Positions 8,942-19,296 of a stretch of DNA of 64,000 bases are shown here, piece by piece; the first letter of the stretch is position 1, and each line of letters opens with the position of its first letter. The stretch spans positions 1 to 64,000 of the forward strand of contig NZ_BMGR01000021.1 in assembly GCF_014640295.1 (NCBI RefSeq), written 5' to 3'. Source of the DNA: Paenibacillus abyssi. GTDB lineage: Bacteria > Bacillota > Bacilli > Paenibacillales > Paenibacillaceae. Under the pieces are notes generated by a model that saw nothing but the letters and a program-made list of their open reading frames with translations, made no database searches and was not told the DNA's origin. A program made the position numbers and the translations under genes.

Positions 8942-9000
8942 ACGACACAATTCGACATTAAATCGACAATTTTCTCGAGCAAATGAACATTAATCGACAA
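8942..9000. promoter_or_regulatory. Cluster of Spo0A-box-like repeats between abrB and the HD gene
   Basis: Four copies of a CGACA-centred motif lie within 60 bases: ACGACACAA (8942), TTCGACA (8951-8957, exact complement of TGTCGAA), ATCGACAA (8962-8969) and ATCGACAA (8993-9000). The last two sit in a longer direct repeat, CATTA(A)ATCGACAATTT. Suggests multiple Spo0A sites acting on the downstream HD-domain gene, on abrB, or both. Confidence 0.45.
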
Positions 9001-9025
9001 TTTCATTGGGAAGAGGTGGTAAGTG

Positions 9026-10318
9026 ATGGGATATATATTGGAAGAAGAGAAGGTGTTTAAAGATCCGGTACATAAATATATCTATGTGCAAGACGAGACG
9101 ATCTGGAATTTAATTAACACAAAGGAATTCCAACGACTTAGAAGAATCCGCCAGCTTGGCACCACCTATTTAACCTTTCATGGTGCAGAGCACAGCCGAT
9201 TCTCACATTCTCTTGGTGTGTATGAGATTACGCGCAAAATTATATCCCAATTCGAACGAAGCCATTATCCGGATTGGCCGAAGGAAGAGAAGCTGGTTTC
9301 TCTTTGCGCAGCGCTGCTGCACGATCTGGGACACGGGCCATTCTCTCATTCAATAGAAGAAGTATTTGAAACCCATCATGAGGAATGGACTTGCCGGATC
9401 CTGCTCGAAGATACCGATGTCAACCGTGTTCTTAGAACCGTTTCAGACGATTTTCCGCAGCGTGTTGCATCAGTTATTTGCAAAACGTACGACAAGCCGA
9501 TTGTCATTAGCCTGGTGTCCAGTCAGATGGATGCTGACCGGATGGATTATTTGCTGCGGGATGCGTATTATACCGGAGTTAATTACGGTACGTTTGATCT
9601 GGATCGCATCCTTCGCGTCTTGCGTCCTTATCAGGGAAGGATTGTGGTGAAGGAGAGCGGCATGCATGCCGTGGAAGATTACTTAATGTCCCGGTATCAA
9701 ATGTATTGGCAGGTTTATTTTCATCCGGTGACACGCAGTTCCGAAATTATTTTACGGCAAATTTTTCGCAGAGCAAAAGAAATATATATGAAGGGATATA
9801 ATTTCCAAATGTTAAGCAAACCCTTCCGGATGATGTTTGAAGGGTCATTAACCGTGGATGATTACTTTCAATTGGATGAAGCGCTGGCACAAACGGTGTT
9901 TATGCAATGGGCGGAGGAACAGGATGAAATCTTGTCCGATCTGTGCAAACGGTTTATGCATCGCAGACTATACAAATATATAACCATGGACGAAAAGGAT
10001 GAAACACTTTGGGCAACCATAAGACAACAGTTTGAAACGGCAGGGCTTCATCCCGACTACCATTTGGAGATTGATTTTCCATTTGATCTTCCTTATGATG
10101 TTTACCGGCCGGGAAAAATCGGGAGTGAGGAGAAACCGCCAATCCTCCTCCTTTGCGATCAAGATCAGTTGGTGGAAATTTCGGAAAAGTCCGACATTAT
10201 TCGATCTATTACCGGCTTGCATTTGGGTAAATACCATCTATACTATCCGGAAGAGAAGCTTAGCGAAAAAGCGCATCTCATTGATCCGGAAATCCGCAAA
10301 TTATTTGGAATGGCATAG
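9026..10318 (+). CDS. HD-domain phosphohydrolase (YwfO/dGTPase-like)
   Basis: 430-aa metal-dependent HD-superfamily hydrolase. Ligands are visible as H..HD..D: HSRFSHSLGVYE around residues 53-64, LLHDLGHGPFSHS around 97-109, and SSQMDADRMDYLLRD around 166-180. This is the arrangement of the YwfO and dGTPase-like group that hydrolyses nucleotides; the exact substrate cannot be read. ATG at 9026 (after an in-frame GTG at 9023) is 6 bases from AAGAGGTGG. It is preceded by a cluster of Spo0A-like boxes. In B. subtilis the gene is elsewhere, so its place between abrB and tatD is a lineage difference. Confidence 0.88.
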   Translation: MGYILEEEKVFKDPVHKYIYVQDETIWNLINTKEFQRLRRIRQLGTTYLTFHGAEHSRFSHSLGVYEITRKIISQFERSHYPDWPKEEKLVSLCAALLHDLGHGPFSHSIEEVFETHHEEWTCRILLEDTDVNRVLRTVSDDFPQRVASVICKTYDKPIVISLVSSQMDADRMDYLLRDAYYTGVNYGTFDLDRILRVLRPYQGRIVVKESGMHAVEDYLMSRYQMYWQVYFHPVTRSSEIILRQIFRRAKEIYMKGYNFQMLSKPFRMMFEGSLTVDDYFQLDEALAQTVFMQWAEEQDEILSDLCKRFMHRRLYKYITMDEKDETLWATIRQQFETAGLHPDYHLEIDFPFDLPYDVYRPGKIGSEEKPPILLLCDQDQLVEISEKSDIIRSITGLHLGKYHLYYPEEKLSEKAHLIDPEIRKLFGMA

Positions 10319-10356
10319 AAATCTGTAATGTAAAGAAGAAAGGGGATTTTTCGACC

Positions 10357-11136
10357 TTGTTTATCGACACGCATACGCATTTGGACTCCCATAATTTCGA
10401 CGAGGACCGCGCAGAAGTGATTGAACGGGCACGCGCGGCCGGTGTCGACCGATTGATAAATATTGGCTTTAACCGGGAGACGATTCCGACAACAATCGCA
10501 TTAGCCGAGCAGTACGAATTTATCTATGCAGTCGTTGGCTGGCACCCGGTGGACAGCATTCATATGGAACCTAAAGATCTGGATTGGATTGCCGGTTTAT
10601 GCAAGCACGAGAAGGTGGTTGCGATCGGCGAAATCGGGTTGGACTATCATTGGGACACGTCGCCGAAAGAAATTCAGCAGCGGGTTTTCCGCGAACAGAT
10701 CAGACTCGCCAGATCACTGAATATGCCCATTGTTATCCATAACCGTGACGCACACGAGGATGTCGTCCGCATCCTGAAGGAGGAGAAAGCGGAGGAGGTC
10801 GGAGGTGTGATGCATTGCTTCTCAGGAAGCTGGGAAACTGCCCAAAAGTGCCTCGATATGAACTTTTATATTTCGCTTGGCGGACCGGTTACGTTCAAAA
10901 ATGCAAGGGTTCCCAAAGAGGTAATGGAAAGGGTTCCACTTGATCGTTTACTCATCGAAACGGATGCTCCTTATCTGGCCCCTCATCCGCATCGGGGAAA
11001 AAGAAATGAATCGGCATATGTAACCTTAGTGGCGGAGGCAGCAGCGGAAATTAAAGGAAAATCCTTGGAAGAAATTGCAAAAATCACAACGAGCAATGCT
11101 GAGAAATGTTTTCGATTAGGCCAAAAACGGCTATGA
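10357..11136 (+). CDS. tatD: TatD-family metal-dependent hydrolase (YabD)
   Basis: 259-aa TIM-barrel hydrolase of the TatD family, divalent-metal enzymes with DNase/exonuclease or related activity. Metal ligands are visible: FIDTHTHLD at 2-10, GEIGLDYHW near residues 90-98, HNRDAHED near 126-133, HCFSG near 150-154, and ETDAPYLAPHPHRG near 202-215. The start is TTG at 10357 with AAAGGGGA upstream. It follows the HD gene by 38 bases and probably shares its transcript. Two small A/T-rich hairpins (11161-11201) follow the stop. Confidence 0.93.
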   Translation: MFIDTHTHLDSHNFDEDRAEVIERARAAGVDRLINIGFNRETIPTTIALAEQYEFIYAVVGWHPVDSIHMEPKDLDWIAGLCKHEKVVAIGEIGLDYHWDTSPKEIQQRVFREQIRLARSLNMPIVIHNRDAHEDVVRILKEEKAEEVGGVMHCFSGSWETAQKCLDMNFYISLGGPVTFKNARVPKEVMERVPLDRLLIETDAPYLAPHPHRGKRNESAYVTLVAEAAAEIKGKSLEEIAKITTSNAEKCFRLGQKRL

Positions 11137-11246
11137 AAGTAAGGAAATTGGACTTATTTTGTGAAAAAACTGACTTTCACTTGAAAAATCACATGATTTT
11201 TGCGGGTTTTTCCTGAAAATTCGTTAAAATCGCATTTTAAGCGGTC

Positions 11247-11276
11247 TTTACAATCGGATACGAAAGAAGGTATGAT
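11247..11276 (+). promoter_or_regulatory. Promoter for the yabE riboswitch transcript
   Basis: TTTACA at 11247-11252, an 18-base spacer, TATGAT at 11271-11276. It lies about 30-40 bases upstream of the cyclic-di-AMP aptamer. Confidence 0.55.
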
Positions 11277-11307
11277 TTTTCTCAGAGCTTGAATGTATTG
11301 GATTTCC

Positions 11308-11495
11308 AGTTTCGCTTAATCTCCGGAAATGGAGAACGGGGGAACCAAATACGGCAATTTGTGACTCACGCACAATGAGCAGTATTGAATTCTTTTAGGG
11401 GTGAATTTTGGGACCTTGGCGCCTACGCCAAAAGTACCGAATAGGGCGACTCTCTTGCCCGAACCCGTCAGCTAACCTCGTCAGCGTGCCATAGA
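11308..11495 (+). ncRNA. ydaO-yuaA (cyclic-di-AMP) riboswitch aptamer
   Basis: Hallmark conserved blocks appear in order: CGCTTAATCTCCGG (about 11313), GGGGGAACCAA (11337-11348), GGGGTGAATTTTGGG (about 11398-11412), AGGGCGA followed by TTGCCCGAACCCGTCAGCTAA (about 11443-11475) and CCTCGTCAGCG. This is the ydaO-yuaA family, which binds cyclic-di-AMP and turns off genes for cell-wall hydrolases and osmolyte or K+ transporters. Downstream are an intrinsic terminator and yabE, a cell-wall-hydrolase-type gene, as expected. Boundaries are approximate. Confidence 0.95.
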
Positions 11496-11545
11496 GAGAT
11501 CAACCTCGTGCATCCACATTTTCCATGAGACAAATGTCCCATTAG

Positions 11546-11590
11546 GAAGCCACGAAACAGATCCTCTGTCGACGGCTTCTTTTTATTTTT
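11546..11590 (+). terminator. Expression-platform terminator of the cyclic-di-AMP riboswitch
   Basis: Stem GAAGCC / GGCTTC (11546-11551 with 11574-11579), with an inner ACAGA/TCTGT stem, followed by T6ATTTTT. It ends about 160 bases before yabE. Confidence 0.8.
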
Positions 11591-11747
11591 GAATAAAGAG
11601 TAAACAGGCGACATAGGGTGTATCATGGAGGTGGGGAATCGGCGAGTGTACTGGAAGAAGCGTGCTCGCACGCTATTTCACAATAGTCGCGTCAAATGTA
11701 CTCATGCGTCATACTTGGCGGCGGGGCTATGAAGGAGGACCGAGGAA

Positions 11748-12896
11748 GTGGGCATGTTCCAACAAAAGGCTACCCATGTAAAACGATCATCCAGCATGTC
11801 TTTCGCATTGCGATGGAAGCATGAAAACTTGCGTTTGGTTCTTTTAAGTGCCATAATCTCAATCGCTATGACTTTCATGTTATTGGTGTTGTTGTACGGA
11901 ACGGCTGACAAAAGCGTATCCGTAGTGTTGAATGGACAAGAAAACGTTGTTTCCACGAAACAATGGGTCCTGCAACGCCTACTGGATGAACAAGCCATTA
12001 CGGTCGGTGAACACGATGAAATCTCTGTGCCGCTTAATGCGACGATCAAGGACGGGGATCGAATCGTTATCGATCAAGCATTACCGATTACCGTAAAGGC
12101 TGACGGCAAGACGACAACGTTCTACACGACGGAAAAAACTGTGCAGGCAGCGATCGAGGAATTAAATATTTCTGTCAATGATTCGGATAAAGTACAACCG
12201 AGTTTATCCGCTCAGCTGGAACCGCAGATGACGGTTAACGTTGTGCGTGTGAACAAAGAAATCAGAACGACGGAGCACTCTGTTCCGTTTAAAGTCGTAA
12301 AAAAGAACGATCCTAACCTTGAAGTAGGAAAAGAGAAGATTGTTCAATCAGGCAAGGAAGGCGTTCTCGTGAAAAAATTCGAGAGGGTCTATGAGAACGG
12401 CTCGCTGGTCTCCCAACGTTTGGTTACCAAATCGGTGGAAGAATCGAGTGTTGAGCAGGTTATTGCGGTCGGCACGAAGAAGCCTGAACCTGAGGTAACC
12501 GTCCTCTCTGCATCTTCGGCAACATCGAAGGCCGTGTCTAGCAGCGGTCGCTCCTTTAATGCGAAGAAAGTGTTAACTAATGTGACATTGACTGCTTATA
12601 CAGCAGGTGTCGAGTCAACAGGCAAGGACAAAGATCATCCTCATTACGGCATTACGGCTTCTGGCGCAAAGGTTCAGGAAGGACGTACAATTGCTGTAGA
12701 CCCGAAGGTTATACCGATCGGTTGGTGGGTATACATTGAGGGTATAGGCTTCCGTCGTGCGGAGGATACGGGCGGCGCGATTAAAGGCAACAAAATCGAC
12801 GTCTACTTTGAGGATGTAAACTATGCGAAAAAGTTCGGCCGCAAAAAGGGCTATAAAGTATACGTGCTCGGGCCGAATAAGCCAAAGGCTAGTTAA
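11748..12896 (+). CDS. yabE: YabE-like secreted cell-wall protein (DUF348, G5 and 3D domains)
   Basis: 382 aa. A single membrane anchor or signal segment lies at about residues 27-50 (LRLVLLSAIISIAMTFMLLV). Two DUF348 ubiquitin-like repeats follow (about 55-108 and 109-165), then a G5 domain (about 166-240), a Ser-rich linker and a C-terminal 3D domain (about 285-380) with the signature DTGGAIKG and a nearby Asp that give the family its name. This is the architecture of Rpf/Sps-type peptidoglycan-active proteins, so muralytic activity is inferred. GTG start with GAAGGAGG 9 bases upstream; ATG at 11754 is an alternative. Controlled by a cyclic-di-AMP riboswitch, linking wall turnover to that messenger. 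Confidence 0.92.
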   Translation: MGMFQQKATHVKRSSSMSFALRWKHENLRLVLLSAIISIAMTFMLLVLLYGTADKSVSVVLNGQENVVSTKQWVLQRLLDEQAITVGEHDEISVPLNATIKDGDRIVIDQALPITVKADGKTTTFYTTEKTVQAAIEELNISVNDSDKVQPSLSAQLEPQMTVNVVRVNKEIRTTEHSVPFKVVKKNDPNLEVGKEKIVQSGKEGVLVKKFERVYENGSLVSQRLVTKSVEESSVEQVIAVGTKKPEPEVTVLSASSATSKAVSSSGRSFNAKKVLTNVTLTAYTAGVESTGKDKDHPHYGITASGAKVQEGRTIAVDPKVIPIGWWVYIEGIGFRRAEDTGGAIKGNKIDVYFEDVNYAKKFGRKKGYKVYVLGPNKPKAS

Positions 12897-12972
12897 CTGT
12901 TGCAGTCCGGGGTTCAATTTACGTTCGGTGATTTAATCATATCGTAATTTGAGCTTAAATATGCCATCATAA

Positions 12973-12996
12973 GAAGAGGCCCAGCCTCTTCTTTTT
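12973..12996 (+). terminator. Intrinsic terminator after yabE
   Basis: Perfect 8-bp stem GAAGAGGC / GCCTCTTC with a short loop, then T5. Confidence 0.85.
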
Positions 12997-13056
12997 GCAT
13001 GTTTGTCCAGAGCTTGGAATTACATGTTCTTTGGCGGAAAGGAATTTAGGAATCGT

Positions 13057-14557
<1,501 letters not shown>

Positions 14558-14577
14558 GTTTTATTTATCTATTTCTC

Positions 14578-14605
14578 ACCAATGTCCTCGTCCGCCCATA
14601 GGATA
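14578..14605 (+). promoter_or_regulatory. Possible sigma-K/E-type promoter for yabG
   Basis: CATAGGATA at 14597-14605 fits the sigma-K -10 pattern CATAnnnTA, with AC at 14578-14579 about 17 bases upstream. The predicted start would fall just at the ribosome binding site, which is unusually close. The same CATAGGATA occurs upstream of yabP. Confidence 0.35.
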
Positions 14606-14625
14606 GACGAAGAGGTGATATGCTT

Positions 14626-15513
14626 ATGAAGCAAGGGGATTTGGTTGTCCGTAACTCTTATGGCGGGGATGTGCTCTTTCGCATTGAATCGTTCCGACAC
14701 GCTGCAGCAGTTTTAAAAGGTACGGACTATCGGTTGCTTGCGGATTCCCCGATTGACGATTTATCTATTGTTCGTGACCCGGAAGTTACGAACGCTACAA
14801 AACAGGTGCGAGTCAGGGTGTCGGAATCGATGCAGCGGATGGTGCAGCACCAACAGCGCCAACAGCAAGCGCATAAGATCGAATTGGCTGAGCGCTTTAA
14901 CGTACATCATAATCAATCCTATTTCGAGGTGCCTGGGAAAGTGCTTCATCTGGATGGAGACGGCAACTACATGAAAAAGAGCATGCAGCTGTACGCTCAG
15001 ATGCGTGTTCCAGCCTATGGCGTTCATGCAAATGAAGCACAGATGCCTGAATTATTATACCGGCTGCTGCCGCAAGTAAAACCGGATATCGTAGTGATCA
15101 CAGGCCATGACGGTGTACTGAAGAATCGGCCGAAAGAGGAGATCTATAATCTGAGCAGCTACAAAAATTCACAAAATTTTGTGAATGCCGTGCAAGTCGC
15201 CAGAGAATATGAGAAAACACGAGATGGGCTGATCATTGTCGCTGGCGCATGTCAATCTCACTTTGAGGCTTTGCTTCATGCAGGCGCAAATTTTGCGAGC
15301 TCACCCGGCAGAATATTAATTCATGCCTTAGACCCCGTTTATATTGCCATTAAAGCAAGCTATACATCAGTCCGGGAAACGATCAATTTAGTTGAAGTCA
15401 TCAATGGAACGATCAGCGGCGTAGATGGAGTGGGAGGTATTGAGACGCTGGGCCGTCACCGGATCGGGCTGCCCAGGCCGAAGGTACAAATGAGTCAACC
15501 GGTTAGAATTTGA
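14626..15513 (+). CDS. yabG: Sporulation-specific protease YabG
   Basis: 295-aa member of the YabG peptidase family, which processes spore coat proteins (such as SpoIVA and SafA in B. subtilis) in the mother cell. Family features include the N-terminal KQGDLVVRNSYGGDVLFRI, the block GKVLHLDGDGNYMKKSM near residue 98, the VVITGHDGVLK region near 155 and AGACQSHFEALLHAGANFASSPGR near 203-226. ATG at 14626 is preferred over one 6 bases upstream, because AGAGGTG is then 8 bases away. Located between rsmA and veg as in B. subtilis. Confidence 0.95.
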   Translation: MKQGDLVVRNSYGGDVLFRIESFRHAAAVLKGTDYRLLADSPIDDLSIVRDPEVTNATKQVRVRVSESMQRMVQHQQRQQQAHKIELAERFNVHHNQSYFEVPGKVLHLDGDGNYMKKSMQLYAQMRVPAYGVHANEAQMPELLYRLLPQVKPDIVVITGHDGVLKNRPKEEIYNLSSYKNSQNFVNAVQVAREYEKTRDGLIIVAGACQSHFEALLHAGANFASSPGRILIHALDPVYIAIKASYTSVRETINLVEVINGTISGVDGVGGIETLGRHRIGLPRPKVQMSQPVRI

Positions 15514-15598
15514 TGCAGAAAAACGTGAAAAATGGAAGGTTATTACTTTGTGTACCGTGAAATCACATTCCTTGGTAATAAAAAAGGCAAAAAGCCCG

Positions 15599-15628
15599 TT
15601 GACAACAAGTTTGCTTGACTGATATAAT
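15599..15628 (+). promoter_or_regulatory. Upstream sigma-A promoter of veg
   Basis: Consensus TTGACA (15599-15604), 18-base spacer, TATAAT (15623-15628). Confidence 0.8.
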
Positions 15629-15640
15629 ATTTTGCTTTGT

Positions 15641-15669
15641 TTGACAAGCCTCTTCTTTTTGGTTATAAT
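15641..15669 (+). promoter_or_regulatory. Downstream sigma-A promoter of veg
   Basis: Consensus TTGACA (15641-15646), 17-base spacer, TATAAT (15664-15669). A perfect match to both hexamers with ideal spacing, 28 bases before the ATG. B. subtilis Pveg is one of the strongest vegetative promoters. Confidence 0.9.
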
Positions 15670-15696
15670 GGATAAGGAAAGAGGTGGTTGTGAACA

Positions 15697-15969
15697 ATGG
15701 CAAAAAATGCGCTGTTGGAGATCAAACGTAGTTTGGAAGCCCATGTTGGAGCCAAAATTAGTCTTCGAGCTAACGGTGGTCGAAGGAAGACCATCGAACG
15801 TACCGGTGTATTAGAAGAAATCTACCCCTCTGTGTTTATTGTTAAGCTGGATCAGGATCAACACGCATTCAAGCGTGTCTCTTACAGTTATGCAGATATA
15901 TTAACTGAGTCTGTCGAAGTGACCGTATGTAACGACGAGGGTCAGGTTAAGATTAATTACATTCAATAG
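15697..15969 (+). CDS. veg: Veg protein, biofilm-related
   Basis: 90-aa conserved Veg protein; in B. subtilis it stimulates biofilm formation by antagonising SinR. The family sequence is well preserved ([43 protein letters not shown]). GAGGTGG precedes the ATG. Expressed from two tandem consensus promoters and closed by a very strong terminator, so it is a highly transcribed single gene. Confidence 0.96.
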   Translation: MAKNALLEIKRSLEAHVGAKISLRANGGRRKTIERTGVLEEIYPSVFIVKLDQDQHAFKRVSYSYADILTESVEVTVCNDEGQVKINYIQ

Positions 15970-15985
15970 ATGCCGCAAGCCATGA

Positions 15986-16019
15986 ACAGTACAGAGCGTT
16001 TCTCTGTACTGTTTTTTTT
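15986..16019 (+). terminator. Intrinsic terminator after veg
   Basis: Perfect 11-bp stem ACAGTACAGAG / CTCTGTACTGT with a 5-base loop, then T8. Confidence 0.92.
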
Positions 16020-16150
16020 GCTAAGCGGTCCCCAGAGAACGGAACCGGCCGCTTCTGAATGCTCCGGAATAACATTCGCAAGGCGAAGCATACTACTTTT
16101 ATGGCAGGTCTAAAAAGCATGATTTGCTTAGGAAGGAGGGCTTGGCGCTT

Positions 16151-16330
16151 ATGAGCAGAAGACGGCGCAGTATGATGTCAGAGGGCTTGAAGAACGAGCT
16201 GGCCAAGGATCTTGGCTTCTATGATACGGTGCAGCGGGAAGGCTGGGGAGGCATCCGCGCGAAGGATGCCGGCAACATGGTCAAGCGTGCGATCCAGTTA
16301 GCAGAGCAAGCTGCAGCGAAAAAAACTTGA
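16151..16330 (+). CDS. sspF: Small acid-soluble spore protein SspF-like (alpha/beta type)
   Basis: 59 aa. The body [20 protein letters not shown] contains the alpha/beta-SASP family signature and the germination-protease cleavage area is not obvious; [17 protein letters not shown] completes it. SspF binds spore DNA and is made in the forespore. The ATG at 16151 is selected over upstream in-frame codons because AAGGAGGG lies about 10 bases before it and the basic [16 protein letters not shown] start matches the family. It lies between veg and ispE as in B. subtilis. Confidence 0.93.
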   Translation: MSRRRRSMMSEGLKNELAKDLGFYDTVQREGWGGIRAKDAGNMVKRAIQLAEQAAAKKT

Positions 16331-16360
16331 GCGCGATCTATAAGGATAGCCGGCCTATAC

Positions 16361-16415
16361 AAGCTAAGACGAATCGGGGATCCATCTCTCCCGGTATCAT
16401 CGTCTTAGCTTTTCT
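16361..16415 (+). terminator. Intrinsic terminator after sspF
   Basis: Stem AAGCTAAGACGA (16361-16372) / TCGTCTTAGCTT (16400-16411) enclosing a smaller GGGA/TCCC-type hairpin, then TTTTC. Confidence 0.85.
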
Positions 16416-16517
16416 TGTGTCCATTTGTTATAATATGTGAAGTTATAGGCAGAAATGGTGATGTCGTGTCTTGACTGCGGCAGCACCGTTTTAACGAAGA
16501 CGAGCGGGTGACAAGAT

Positions 16518-17372
16518 ATGAAGGTGTATGAGAAAGCGCCGGCCAAGATTAATTTATTGCTTGATGTGCTCCATAAACGGGATGACGGTTATCATGAGGT
16601 CGAGATGATTATGACCATGGTCGATCTTGCTGATCGACTGGAGATGGAAGAGCTATCACGGGATACCATCATTATATCGAGTCAGGCGGGTTATATTCCG
16701 CTTGATGAGAAGAATCTGGCCTTTCAGGCGGCTAAGTTGATCAAAGACCGTTACGATGTGCGCAAGGGCGTCTATATCCATCTCGACAAGAAAATCCCGG
16801 TTGCAGCGGGACTGGCGGGAGGCAGCAGCGATGCCGCCGCTACGCTGCGCGGTTTGAACCGTCTCTGGGGACTGGGCATTCCGCTGGACGAGCTGAGCCG
16901 GCTTGGAGCCGAGCTGGGCTCGGATGTGCCTTACTGTGTGACAGGAGGCACAGCGATCGCAAGAGGACGTGGAGAACTGCTCGAACCGATCGGAAATCCG
17001 CCGCAGTGCTGGGTCATTTTGGCTAAGCCTCCCATCAATGTATCGACAGCGGATGTTTATGGACGGTTTCGGGCTTCGCAGCTATCGGAACATCCTTCTA
17101 CGGCTGCTATGGTATCGGCCATTGAGCGAGGATCGTTCACATACATGTGCGCAGGGCTTGGCAATGTGCTGGAGTCTGTCACGATGAAGCTGTATCCCGA
17201 GGTGGAGCAGCTCAAGGAAAGCATGCAGAAGCTGGGTGCTGAAGGGGTTCTCATGTCTGGCAGCGGGCCTACAGTATTCGGTCTTGTATCCAAAGAAGCG
17301 AAGGTTGCGCGCATCTATAACGGGCTCCGCGGTTTTTGCAAAGAAGTATACGTGGTAAGAATGCTAACATGA
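16518..17372 (+). CDS. ispE: 4-diphosphocytidyl-2-C-methyl-D-erythritol kinase
   Basis: GHMP kinase of the non-mevalonate isoprenoid pathway; phosphorylates CDP-ME to CDP-MEP. 284 aa. The substrate motif [11 protein letters not shown] is at 7-17, and the GHMP ATP loop [17 protein letters not shown] is near residues 95-111. [11 protein letters not shown] near 240-250 is the C-terminal glycine motif. It precedes purR by 82 bases, as in B. subtilis. Confidence 0.96.
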   Translation: MKVYEKAPAKINLLLDVLHKRDDGYHEVEMIMTMVDLADRLEMEELSRDTIIISSQAGYIPLDEKNLAFQAAKLIKDRYDVRKGVYIHLDKKIPVAAGLAGGSSDAAATLRGLNRLWGLGIPLDELSRLGAELGSDVPYCVTGGTAIARGRGELLEPIGNPPQCWVILAKPPINVSTADVYGRFRASQLSEHPSTAAMVSAIERGSFTYMCAGLGNVLESVTMKLYPEVEQLKESMQKLGAEGVLMSGSGPTVFGLVSKEAKVARIYNGLRGFCKEVYVVRMLT

Positions 17373-17425
17373 AAAACTCGTTCTTCTTGAAAAAAACCGT
17401 ATAAAAATGTTATATTGACAATATA

Positions 17426-17439
17426 ATATTCGGATTTTC
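17426..17439 (-). promoter_or_regulatory. PurBox-like site upstream of purR
   Basis: On the minus strand AAAATCCGAATATT resembles the PurR box (WWWWNCCGAACATT) with one core change. It lies 16 bases before the purR start codon. B. subtilis PurR regulates its own gene, so autoregulation is plausible. By-eye match of one box only. Confidence 0.3.
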
Positions 17440-17454
17440 CCGGGGGGAGATGTC

Positions 17455-18282
17455 ATGAAGAAATTGAAGAGAAGCGCTAGACTAGTGGAAATGACCCAAT
17501 ATCTATTGGCTCGCCCCCACACGTTAATTTCGCTCACAGCATTTGCTGACCGTTATCAATCGGCCAAATCGTCCATTAGTGAAGATCTGGCAATCATTAA
17601 AGAGGTCTTCGAAGAGGAAGGCTTAGGTGAGCTGCATACGCTTGCCGGAGCTGCAGGCGGAGTGAAATACATTCCGAAGATGCATAAAGGCGAGTCCCTA
17701 TCGATCATCAAGAACATTTGCCGTCAGCTGGAACAGCCGGAAAGAGTGCTTCCTGGCGGTTATTTGTATATGACCGATATGCTTGGTATACCGAATCTTA
17801 TGAACGATGTCGGGCGGATGTTTGCTACAGTATTTGCCGATCGGGATATTGATGTCATTATGACCGTCGAAACAAAAGGCATCCCGCTTGCTTACGCAAC
17901 AGCGATGTTTTTGAATTTGCCGGTTGTTATTGTGCGGCGTGACAATAAAGTGACTGAGGGTTCTGCGGTAAGCATCAATTATGTATCGGGATCCAACAAA
18001 CGCATTCAGACGATGTCGCTGGCCAGACGGGCTTTGAAGGAGCAGGCTCGCGTGCTGATCATCGATGATTTTATGAAGGCGGGCGGAACAGTCCAAGGCA
18101 TGATGGATTTGCTCCATGAGTTTGATGCAACGGTAGCCGGTGTCGGTGTATTCGTCGAATCTGGTGAAGTGGGCATGGATGAGAGGCTGCTGGAGGATTA
18201 CGTCTCTTTGGCGAAGCTTACGGCGGTAGATTTAAAGACGAAGCAAACGACCGTTATTCCCGGCAATTATTTTACACCCTAA
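17455..18282 (+). CDS. purR: Purine operon repressor PurR
   Basis: 275 aa. An N-terminal winged helix (about 1-73, RLVEMTQYLLARPHTLISLTAF) is joined to a type I phosphoribosyltransferase domain that senses PRPP. The PRPP-binding loop is VLIIDDFMKAGGT (about 200-212), and GIPLAYATA near 141 is also typical. PRPP binding releases PurR from DNA. ATG preceded by GGGGGGAGATGT. Followed by ridA as in B. subtilis. Confidence 0.96.
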   Translation: MKKLKRSARLVEMTQYLLARPHTLISLTAFADRYQSAKSSISEDLAIIKEVFEEEGLGELHTLAGAAGGVKYIPKMHKGESLSIIKNICRQLEQPERVLPGGYLYMTDMLGIPNLMNDVGRMFATVFADRDIDVIMTVETKGIPLAYATAMFLNLPVVIVRRDNKVTEGSAVSINYVSGSNKRIQTMSLARRALKEQARVLIIDDFMKAGGTVQGMMDLLHEFDATVAGVGVFVESGEVGMDERLLEDYVSLAKLTAVDLKTKQTTVIPGNYFTP

Positions 18283-18342
18283 ACGAAGAACATAGTAAGG
18301 TTCAAGTTCGAAAAGACCTGAAGAGGAGGCATGAAGTTACTT

Positions 18343-18735
18343 ATGAAAGAAACATTGAAAATGGTATCGACAGATCAGGCGCCTGCTGCGATCGGCCCGT
18401 ATTCACAAGCAATTAGACTGGGGTCATTGCTGTTCACCTCCGGACAAATTCCGCTCGGCCTGGACGGCCAAGTGGTAGAAGGTGGTGTTGAGGAACAGAC
18501 GCATCAGGTGTTCCGTAATTTGCAAGCGGTATTGGCTGCGGAAGGCGCAACCTTGTCTGATGTTGTTAAGGCAACGGTATTCATTAAAGATATGAATCAA
18601 TTTGGCGTCATCAATTCCATTTACGCTGCTTATTTTGGTGATCACAAGCCAGCCCGTTCGACTGTTGAGGTCGCGCGTCTACCAAAGGATGTGCTTGTCG
18701 AAATCGAGCTTATTGCATCGATAGCTGTCGAATAA
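18343..18735 (+). CDS. ridA: 2-iminobutanoate/2-iminopropanoate deaminase RidA (YabJ)
   Basis: YjgF/RidA trimeric enzyme that hydrolyses reactive imine intermediates from PLP enzymes. 130 aa. [19 protein letters not shown] near the N-terminus and the catalytic Arg region [19 protein letters not shown] near 105-123 are family hallmarks. An ATG at 18331 is only one base from AGGAGG, so 18343 is favoured, though its spacing (13) is long; family alignment supports a start near here. Shares a transcript with purR in B. subtilis; spacing of 60 bases fits that here. Confidence 0.93.
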   Translation: MKETLKMVSTDQAPAAIGPYSQAIRLGSLLFTSGQIPLGLDGQVVEGGVEEQTHQVFRNLQAVLAAEGATLSDVVKATVFIKDMNQFGVINSIYAAYFGDHKPARSTVEVARLPKDVLVEIELIASIAVE

Positions 18736-18797
18736 GATCGAATCTTAACTTTTGCTAAATTTTTTTTAAAATTAGAGTATCATTTTTCCAAAAAAAA

Positions 18798-18824
18798 GAA
18801 GGAATTTGCATCGCAATGTGGAAG
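18798..18824 (+). promoter_or_regulatory. Sigma-H-like promoter of spoVG
   Basis: GAAGGAATT (18798-18806) matches the sigma-H -35 consensus RnAGGAwWW. After 11 bases GTGGAAG (18818-18824) matches RnnGAAT except the last base. The layout closely mimics the classical B. subtilis spoVG promoter. Confidence 0.65.
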
Positions 18825-18858
18825 TATACACCAAGTCTTCGAGAGGCAAAGGTGGTGA

Positions 18859-19152
<294 letters not shown>

Positions 19153-19172
19153 TTAGTATGGAACTTAAGAAG

Positions 19173-19200
19173 GAGAGCCGGCCGGCTCTCTTTTCTTTTT
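19173..19200 (+). terminator. Intrinsic terminator after spoVG
   Basis: The 18-base perfect palindrome GAGAGCCGGCCGGCTCTC is followed by TTTTCTTTTT. Confidence 0.88.
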
Positions 19201-19296
19201 GTATAAGATAAGATATAGTAATGGCGACAAAGGTAGGCGGGATTACGCTTACGAAGCAGATTATCTTTTAGGAACATCTTTGAGGAGGAATCTTAC

